DNA of 9,157 bases from Deltaproteobacteria bacterium. GTDB lineage: Bacteria; Desulfobacterota; Binatia; Bin18. The stretch spans positions 1 through 9,157 of the forward strand of contig JACQEL010000673.1 of the NCBI GenBank assembly GCA_016200595.1, in the 5' to 3' direction. The notes under the pieces were generated by a model that saw only the letters and a program-made list of their open reading frames with translations, was not told the origin of the DNA and made no database searches. A program made the position numbers and the translations under genes. This document shows positions 4,407-9,157 of the stretch, one piece after another. Each line of letters starts with the position of its first letter. Positions within the stretch are counted from its first letter, which is position 1.

Positions 4407-6647
4407 CTACTGAATGGTAAAGCTCTTGTTGCTGCTATCTTGAATGGTCGGCTTGTTAGCTTTCAAGACCCGTATCCGCGCCTGGGTGGTCATCGGCCCC
4501 GCCATAATCCAGTCTTCAGCCCCATCGTTGGCGGTGTTATCCACAATCGTCGTCCAGTTCGCACCGTCATCACGCGAGAGCTGAATCTGCACCTTCTCGC
4601 CTACGCCTACTGATTTCCAACGAATAGTCTGGGTACTGCCAATGGACCAGACTTCTCCATTGTTGGGGCTCAACACGGTCAGCCCCTTGATGGTGAAATT
4701 GCTGTCACTGCTGTCGGCAATGGTAGTGTTGGCGAGGCTTTGGACCCGAATGCGTGCCCTCGTCGTGACCTTTCCCTTCACTTTCCACGTTTGGGTCCCA
4801 TCGTTAGGAGTGTCAGCGAAGAGGGTTTTCCAGGTCGTGCCGCCGTTGCGGGAGAGCTGAATCTTCACATCACCGCTGACGCCGGTTGACGTCCAGCGAA
4901 TAGTTTTGGTCGTGCCAATGGGCCAGGTCTGGCCCCCGTTGGGCTTGAGGACTGTAACTGTAATGGAGGAGACGGTAGTAGTGGCGTCAGCGACCGGTGG
5001 GGCATCTTCCAGATTGCCTGTCTGGTCCCGGACCACGCTGTAAAAGGCGTAGGTTTTTCCGGCCTCCCCAGGGAACATTGCTGAGGTGTCTGAGGTATTG
5101 CTGAGCCACTCCGTGAAAGGACCGCCATTCTCGGAAACGAAGATAGTGTAGTCGAGGATGCCCGAGCCCACGTCGGTCCCTGCCCATTGAACCTGGAAGC
5201 TCGCGGAGTTTTGGGTAGCAGCAAGCGGGAGGACGTGGCTTGACGGCTTCGTGCTGTCCAGGGTGTTGAGCCATTCCGGCGTGTCAATGGGCGGGTTCAC
5301 ATCGAAGACGATGGACGCGCTGTTACGAATTTCGGTCCCGGTGGGGAGGTCTTTCTTCGGCATCACGGTGAAGAGGACGCTCCCTTCTCCTTCCAGTGGG
5401 TTTACGTTGGGCGGCAGGAAGCCGAGCAGCGGATCCTCGGGAAGCTGTCCCGTTGCCGGGTCGATGGAGGTGAAACGCCAAGTGAGGAGCCCGGTGCTCG
5501 CGTCCAGGCTCGCTTCGATCTTGACGAGAAGGTTGTTCTTGGGTCGGAGATCCACGGTCGTGGTAAACGCACTCAGCCCGGATGGTGGGACCACGAGTTG
5601 GTCTCCAAAGGAGATCGGCCCAAGGTTCAACGTGCTCAGGTCTATCTTGGTTGCATCAAGCTGGTCGGTGATGAGCACTTCTTGAGCAGGCGCAGTCGCA
5701 GTTTCTACATTCTCGAAGAAGACCGCGTAGCGGAGCGGCTCTTCACCAGAAAGATATTGAGGCTCTGCCACTCCCAGTGACCCGACTTTCGCATTGGGAT
5801 CGAAAGCTCTGACGCCGCGTACGACCAAGGCTCGCTTTATGAGCATGGCCCCTTCATGGAATTCGACCCAAGTAGGGATACTGATGAGGACCACCGCTAT
5901 AGCCGCTGTGGGAACCCATGCCGCTCCTAACCCGAAGACAGCGATACCGACGGCGCCCAGGACAACCAGAGTCCACCCGAACTCAATTCCGTAGTGCTTA
6001 GCACCCTCCTCAGCAAGAGATTGGCCGACTTCTTTAATTCCTTCCCGCAACTGTCTCCGATACTCGAAATAATCCACAAGTGCGGGGTCGGGGTAGCCTA
6101 CTTGCCGACTTGCCGCCTCGATAGATTCCTCAATTCCCCTGTGGTCCGTATCGTCGCTTTGTGTTGACCTCAAAAGGGCACCTCCTGGGGCCTGGAAACC
6201 ATTGGGGAAAAGAGGTGCTGTTATCCATGCTCGCAAGAGATTCTCTGCTGAGAAGACTGTCAAAGTGAGTGTCAGCACTCTAACTTCACCGGGCGCCAAT
6301 TTGTAGATGATTCGAGGAAACCATAGCTCAGTTTCCGTTTCTACTGATAGCGGCACCACGTCCCAGTTAACGCCCCCCAGCGGAATCGTAGGGTTGCTAG
6401 GTCGTGGGATTTTTGCCGCCGCCTCTTTGGGAACGGCCACAAACAAGACCGGACCATTTGCATCAATGTTCCCACGGTTACCGTAGACAATGTAGAAGGT
6501 TTGCCCGCGCCCCAACCCGATGGTGTTGCGTCCGATGATGTCTACCCACACTTGGGCAGTGCGTCCCTCCTCAATCGTGAAGCCTTGGGGGAATGTGGTG
6601 GTGGTGCTGTCGGGGTTCGTTATCACCACGTCCCAGGCTCCTAGCAC
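4407..6647 (-). CDS. C-terminal part of frame-broken SBBP/IPT surface protein (Ig-like and Kre9-type repeats)
   Basis: Encodes 746 residues from a nominal GTG at 6647, but no ribosome-binding site precedes it and its first residues (LGAWDVVITNPDSTTTTF) are the missing second half of the IPT/TIG domain that ends the upstream frame. I read it as the continuation of one protein. Following parts: a beta-rich adhesion-like region (30-160); a charged helical stretch (165-222); two hydrophobic segments (225-243 and 245-259); a DPNAK-headed domain with FENVETATAPAQEVLITDQL (311-330) and DVNPPIDTP (449-457), common in large bacterial surface proteins; a fibronectin-like domain (470-560, SGILDYTIFVSENGGPF); and two tandem Kre9/KNH-like Ig domains (563-654 and 656-746), each with W-x-IG-T/S-x-TIRW, VxIQLSR and ARIRV. 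It is probably outside the cytoplasmic membrane and structural or adhesive. No enzymatic motif is visible. Confidence 0.75.
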   Translation of the reverse strand: MLGAWDVVITNPDSTTTTFPQGFTIEEGRTAQVWVDIIGRNTIGLGRGQTFYIVYGNRGNIDANGPVLFVAVPKEAAAKIPRPSNPTIPLGGVNWDVVPLSVETETELWFPRIIYKLAPGEVRVLTLTLTVFSAENLLRAWITAPLFPNGFQAPGGALLRSTQSDDTDHRGIEESIEAASRQVGYPDPALVDYFEYRRQLREGIKEVGQSLAEEGAKHYGIEFGWTLVVLGAVGIAVFGLGAAWVPTAAIAVVLISIPTWVEFHEGAMLIKRALVVRGVRAFDPNAKVGSLGVAEPQYLSGEEPLRYAVFFENVETATAPAQEVLITDQLDATKIDLSTLNLGPISFGDQLVVPPSGLSAFTTTVDLRPKNNLLVKIEASLDASTGLLTWRFTSIDPATGQLPEDPLLGFLPPNVNPLEGEGSVLFTVMPKKDLPTGTEIRNSASIVFDVNPPIDTPEWLNTLDSTKPSSHVLPLAATQNSASFQVQWAGTDVGSGILDYTIFVSENGGPFTEWLSNTSDTSAMFPGEAGKTYAFYSVVRDQTGNLEDAPPVADATTTVSSITVTVLKPNGGQTWPIGTTKTIRWTSTGVSGDVKIQLSRNGGTTWKTLFADTPNDGTQTWKVKGKVTTRARIRVQSLANTTIADSSDSNFTIKGLTVLSPNNGEVWSIGSTQTIRWKSVGVGEKVQIQLSRDDGANWTTIVDNTANDGAEDWIMAGPMTTQARIRVLKANKPTIQDSSNKSFTIQ

Positions 6648-6648
6648 C

Positions 6649-8151
6649 TTATCCGATCAGGTCAAAGGTGGTGGCAATCGTTTGGTCGTCTTCGCTCACG
6701 CTTACGGGGTCTCCTATGATGTCGGGCTGACCGGCCCTCACAAGCTTCACCGTTGCGCCCTGCGCGAATCCGATGCCGTGGATGATAACCGAAACAGAAC
6801 CTGTGTTGCCGCCTCTACTCGGCTGGATTGCCAGGCTGCCAACCTTGGCCACGAAGGCGTCTTCGTTACCGTTGAAGGTCAGGTCTGGCCCCACCGTCAC
6901 TGGAAAAGTGGTCTCAGTGGAGATGGCGCCGCCCGTCACGTAGGCGTCGCCCCTACTGTCTACAGCAATGCCATTGCCCCCGTCCAAGCCGCTGCCCCCG
7001 ATACAGCCGGCGTACACCAACCCCGTACCGTCCGCCCTGACCTTGGCCACAAAGGCGTCGGAGTCGGAGGAGCCACCGTTGTTGAAGGTCAGATCTGGCC
7101 CGACCGTCACTGGAAAGGTGGCCTCAGTGGAGCCGGTGGTGCCCGTCACGTAGGCGTCGCCCGCACTGTCTACCGCAATGCCGCGGCCCTCTTCGAAGGA
7201 GGACCCACCGCCACCGATGTAGCCGGCATAGACCAGCACGGCCGGGTCCAGCACCAGCGGCTTGCTCTGGTCGTATGCCCCCACCGTAAACCCGTACCCA
7301 TACGCCCCCTCCTGGTCCTCGACTGCGTATGCCGCCGCCACCTCCGTGCGCTGCCCTTCACCTTCTTCCTGATACGCATAGGGCCGCTCGTCCGCAAAGC
7401 CCCCCACCGCCGTCTCCACCGCCAACTGTCCGCCCTCCGTGCGCCGCACGGCTGTGGCTCCACGATACGCCAGCTTGATCTGGTTGGGATCGGCTCCCGG
7501 TTTGACGACGAAGGTGTACTTGAGCCGAGTGCTCGTGCCGCTGTACACCAGATCAACGCCCGGCCACAGCTCGGGGTAGACCACTGAGGCATAGGTCTGG
7601 AGCCCTGTCTGCCACTGACTCTGCGGTCCCTTGAAATAGCTGATCACCGCGGGCGCGCGGTCGTGCCCGATAGGTTGTACCTGAGGGTTGGCTCCGACAA
7701 AGTCCAGCTTGAGCGCCCAGCGCTGCCGTGGCGCCTCTGATTTTGCATCAGGCTTGAACGCCACCGGATGCAACAAGGCTCCCGGCTGGGGCGTCTCTGG
7801 CACCGGGGCTCCAGGCTCCGGACCTGTGAGAGCAAAGGTGAGCCCTGTGGCGGTGAAGTATACGGCCGTGTCACGGCCCTGGAGGTAGTAAGCGACGCGG
7901 GCGTCGAGCTGCCCCCGATTCTCAATGAAATACAGCGGCAGCTTGCTCAGCACCGCCTGGACCTGGGTCTTCGTTCCTACCCCAGGCTCTTCAACGGCGG
8001 CTGAAGTCTCTATCTGTGAGTTGCGAGGGAGGGGTAGCAACCCATCGTTGCTGAGAGTGTGGCTCTTCTGCGTCGCACAGGAGGCTACCGCAATAAGCCC
8101 CACGATGAGCGCCAATGCCCGAGCGCCGTTGATGCAGCCGACAGGTTGCAT
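6649..8151 (-). CDS. N-terminal part of frame-broken SBBP-repeat lipoprotein
   Basis: 500 residues from ATG 8151. I preferred this start because GAGGAGG ends four bases upstream. An in-frame ATG at 8187 would add 12 residues (three basic) and has a poorer site. Residues 12-25 (ALALIVGLIAVASC) form a lipoprotein signal with lipobox VASC and Cys25 as the lipidation site. FIENRGQLDARVAYYLQG (75-92) opens the conserved domain that precedes SBBP repeats (I believe Pfam DUF7948), running to about residue 300. Two SBBP beta-propeller repeats follow, each with GIAVDSxGDAYVTG (324-337 and 394-407) and TFPVTVGPDLTF. The start of an IPT/TIG domain (439-500) then ends abruptly at TAA. The next frame supplies the rest of that domain. 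Two SBBP repeats are too few for a closed propeller alone. Likely an outer-membrane or surface lipoprotein of unknown role. Confidence 0.8.
   Translation of the reverse strand: MQPVGCINGARALALIVGLIAVASCATQKSHTLSNDGLLPLPRNSQIETSAAVEEPGVGTKTQVQAVLSKLPLYFIENRGQLDARVAYYLQGRDTAVYFTATGLTFALTGPEPGAPVPETPQPGALLHPVAFKPDAKSEAPRQRWALKLDFVGANPQVQPIGHDRAPAVISYFKGPQSQWQTGLQTYASVVYPELWPGVDLVYSGTSTRLKYTFVVKPGADPNQIKLAYRGATAVRRTEGGQLAVETAVGGFADERPYAYQEEGEGQRTEVAAAYAVEDQEGAYGYGFTVGAYDQSKPLVLDPAVLVYAGYIGGGGSSFEEGRGIAVDSAGDAYVTGTTGSTEATFPVTVGPDLTFNNGGSSDSDAFVAKVRADGTGLVYAGCIGGSGLDGGNGIAVDSRGDAYVTGGAISTETTFPVTVGPDLTFNGNEDAFVAKVGSLAIQPSRGGNTGSVSVIIHGIGFAQGATVKLVRAGQPDIIGDPVSVSEDDQTIATTFDLIG
6871..7182 (-). repeat. 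Internal direct repeat encoding the two SBBP units
   Basis: Bases 6871-6972 and 7081-7182 are co-linear direct copies, offset by exactly 210 bases (70 codons). They match at 90 of 102 positions by hand count. The intervening sequence differs by a 12-base indel that adds GGSS-type residues to one copy. Such close DNA similarity suggests recent duplication or gene conversion of the repeat unit. Confidence 0.75.
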
Positions 8152-8404
8152 ACCCCTCCTCGCTTTTCCTCCGGCACCCGAGAGCATGAATTATGCTTCC
8201 CCTCTCCACCCCTCCTCGTTTCCTGAGTAAGGCAAGCGGAACATAGATTGCTCGCTTTTCACTTGCTTACATCAGGATTTTTATAAACAGTCTGCGCTAC
8301 CAGTCTCGGGAAAAACACTCCATGCCTCTCATAGCCATCCTCTAAAGTCAAAGGCGTCATCATTCTGGGCCGACCAGAGCACTTTCGTAGCAAGTAGCTG
8401 CGGG

Positions 8405-8476
8405 GTAGGGGCGAAGCATTTGCGTGTCAGATTCCCCACGCCGGTGGTCTATACGGGGCAAATGCTTCGCCCCTAC
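8405..8476. repeat. Palindromic repeat with perfect 19-bp arms (GTAGGGGCGAAGC family)
   Basis: GTAGGGGCGAAGCATTTGC (8405-8423) is perfectly complementary to 8458-8476, with a 34-base centre. The centre has a small inner stem, CCAC/GTGG. I recognise the arm (TAGGGGCGAAGCATT) as a widely dispersed intergenic repeat in several bacterial phyla. It shares its outermost six bases, GTAGGG...CCCTAC, with the element at 360-429. Perfect arms suggest a young copy or strong selection on the structure. No transposase gene is inside, so it would need an enzyme supplied in trans. Confidence 0.72.
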
Positions 8477-8577
8477 GGTGGACAGGCGCTAGTGTCGCGT
8501 GTACCAATCTCTTGCCTCCTAGTTTAGTGAGAGGACACCGCACGCAGAAAAATGTCCAGTTCGCCATTTTCTTTCTC

Positions 8578-8606
8578 TTGACAGCAAGTAAGACATCAGC
8601 TAAAAG
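8578..8606 (+). promoter_or_regulatory. Candidate sigma-70 promoter of the diiron gene
   Basis: A perfect -35 box TTGACA (8578-8583) is followed after 17 bases by TAAAAG (8601-8606, 4/6 to the -10 consensus). Transcription would begin near 8613, about 45 bases before ATG 8659, with AAAGGAG at 8646-8652. This is the best promoter match in the window. Confidence 0.5.
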
Positions 8607-8658
8607 AAACTCACTCGTTCATTATTGAAACTCAATCGTACCATCAAAGGAGTTTCCT

Positions 8659-9157
8659 ATGGCGTCTCTGCACCCCCACCTCGATATCATCAACGCCACC
8701 GTGCCCGCGGTATTCACCCATGATCTTGCAATTAAAGACCAAGACATGCGCGGCCTCTACGAGAAGGCCAAACGCGACCAGTGGAACGCCTCGCGTGACA
8801 TCGAGTGGAACCAAGAGCTGAACCCGGATAATGGCATTTTACCTGATGGCCTGATTGACATTTACGGGACCAAATATTGGGACCGTCTCAGTTCAGCGCA
8901 ACGGACAGAACTCAACCGCCATTTCTCAGCCTGGCGTATTAGTCAGCTGATGTATGGCGAAGAATTCGCCATGCTGGTCTGCAGTCAATTGGTCAATATC
9001 CTTCCGCAGATCGATGCCAAGTTCTTCATGGCCACGCAGGTCGTGGACGAAGCCCGTCACTCCGAGGTGCTGACGCGTTATCTGCATGAAAAAGTTGGCG
9101 TCACCTATCCGCTCACTTCTAGTCTGCGCAATTTGTTCAGTCGCATCCTGGAAATGC
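8659..9157 (+). CDS. Ferritin-like diiron protein, N-terminal part
   Basis: The first 166 codons of a gene that runs off the window. The sequence is helical and fits the ferritin-like/ribonucleotide-reductase-like superfamily of diiron oxygenases. ISQLMYGEEFAMLVC (94-108) gives a first-helix carboxylate, Glu101 (or Glu102). VVDEARHSEVLTRYL (128-142) gives the classic ExxH ligand pair Glu131 and His134. The 30-residue gap from Glu101 to Glu131 matches the spacing of the first half-site in methane monooxygenase and R2-type proteins. The second Glu and ExxH should lie beyond the window. Such proteins activate O2 for hydroxylation, N-oxygenation or desaturation. The exact reaction cannot be named. 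AAAGGAG, six bases before ATG, fixes the start. It is divergent from the lipoprotein gene and has its own promoter. Confidence 0.75.
   Translation, partial: MASLHPHLDIINATVPAVFTHDLAIKDQDMRGLYEKAKRDQWNASRDIEWNQELNPDNGILPDGLIDIYGTKYWDRLSSAQRTELNRHFSAWRISQLMYGEEFAMLVCSQLVNILPQIDAKFFMATQVVDEARHSEVLTRYLHEKVGVTYPLTSSLRNLFSRILEM

Larger units (their letters stand above)
8152..8658. other. Divergent intergenic region upstream of lipoprotein and diiron genes
   Basis: About 500 bases without a gene. The side next to the lipoprotein holds two copies of the word GAGGAGGGGT on the minus strand, at the ribosome-binding site and about 50 bases further upstream. The middle carries a 72-bp palindromic repeat (8405-8476). 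The side next to the diiron gene holds a good promoter (8578-8606). Bases 8280-8400 show nothing I can name. Confidence 0.55.

Noticed and set aside
6520..7587. 355-codon plus-strand open frame opposite the SBBP lipoprotein
   Set aside because: Its internal repeats simply mirror the SBBP repeat on the other strand. It has no start signal and also crosses the frame-break site without meaning.
360..8476. CRISPR array or tRNA/rRNA genes
   Set aside because: The repeats are inverted, of different sequence and not regularly spaced. I saw no cloverleaf or conserved T-loop and no rRNA words on either strand.

Overview
The window (about 9.2 kb, moderately GC-rich) looks like chromosomal DNA of an uncultivated Gram-negative bacterium. 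The support is a lipoprotein-type signal peptide, strong Shine-Dalgarno sites, an SBBP/IPT surface protein, paired MaoC-like dehydratases and several intergenic palindromic repeats. The gene mix resembles deltaproteobacterial, Binatota or Tectomicrobia-like metagenome genomes. That placement is inference from gene content, not from a marker gene.

Layout. (1) 1-127, minus: the first 42 codons of a diaminopimelate decarboxylase-like gene leaving the window. (2) 128-535: a divergent intergenic region with two hairpins, a 70-bp palindromic repeat and a candidate plus-strand promoter. (3) 536-2202, plus: a likely operon of a MaoC/FAS1-like dehydratase subunit with a ten-glycine run and a degenerate active-site motif, a MaoC hydratase with an intact motif, and, after an 88-bp gap, a nitroreductase-family flavoprotein. 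(4) 2203-2361: a convergent gap holding a compact repeat predicted to fold as a three-way junction. (5) 2362-4071, minus: a 569-residue amidohydrolase of the N-acyl-D-amino-acid deacylase group. (6) 4072-4406: an intergenic region with a third palindromic repeat family. (7) 4407-8151, minus: a multidomain lipoprotein (SBBP repeats, IPT/TIG, adhesion-type Ig-like domains) broken into two frames by one base inside the IPT domain. (8) 8152-8658: an intergenic region with a fourth repeat (perfect 19-bp arms) and a good promoter. (9) 8659-9157, plus: the 5' part of a ferritin-like diiron protein running off the end.

The two MaoC genes almost certainly work together as a heterodimeric (R)-specific enoyl-CoA hydratase or dehydratase. 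The incomplete catalytic motif in the first and the complete one in the second match the known HadA/HadB-type division of labour. The nitroreductase, amidohydrolase and diiron protein fit a catabolic or secondary-metabolic neighbourhood, but no single pathway can be proved from the sequence. The large lipoprotein is probably an unrelated surface protein.

The most notable signals are the one-base frame break in the large surface protein, an unexpected hydrophobic hairpin within it, and four different inverted-repeat elements, one in each of the four largest intergenic spaces. I found no clear evidence of a previously undescribed defence or mobile system.
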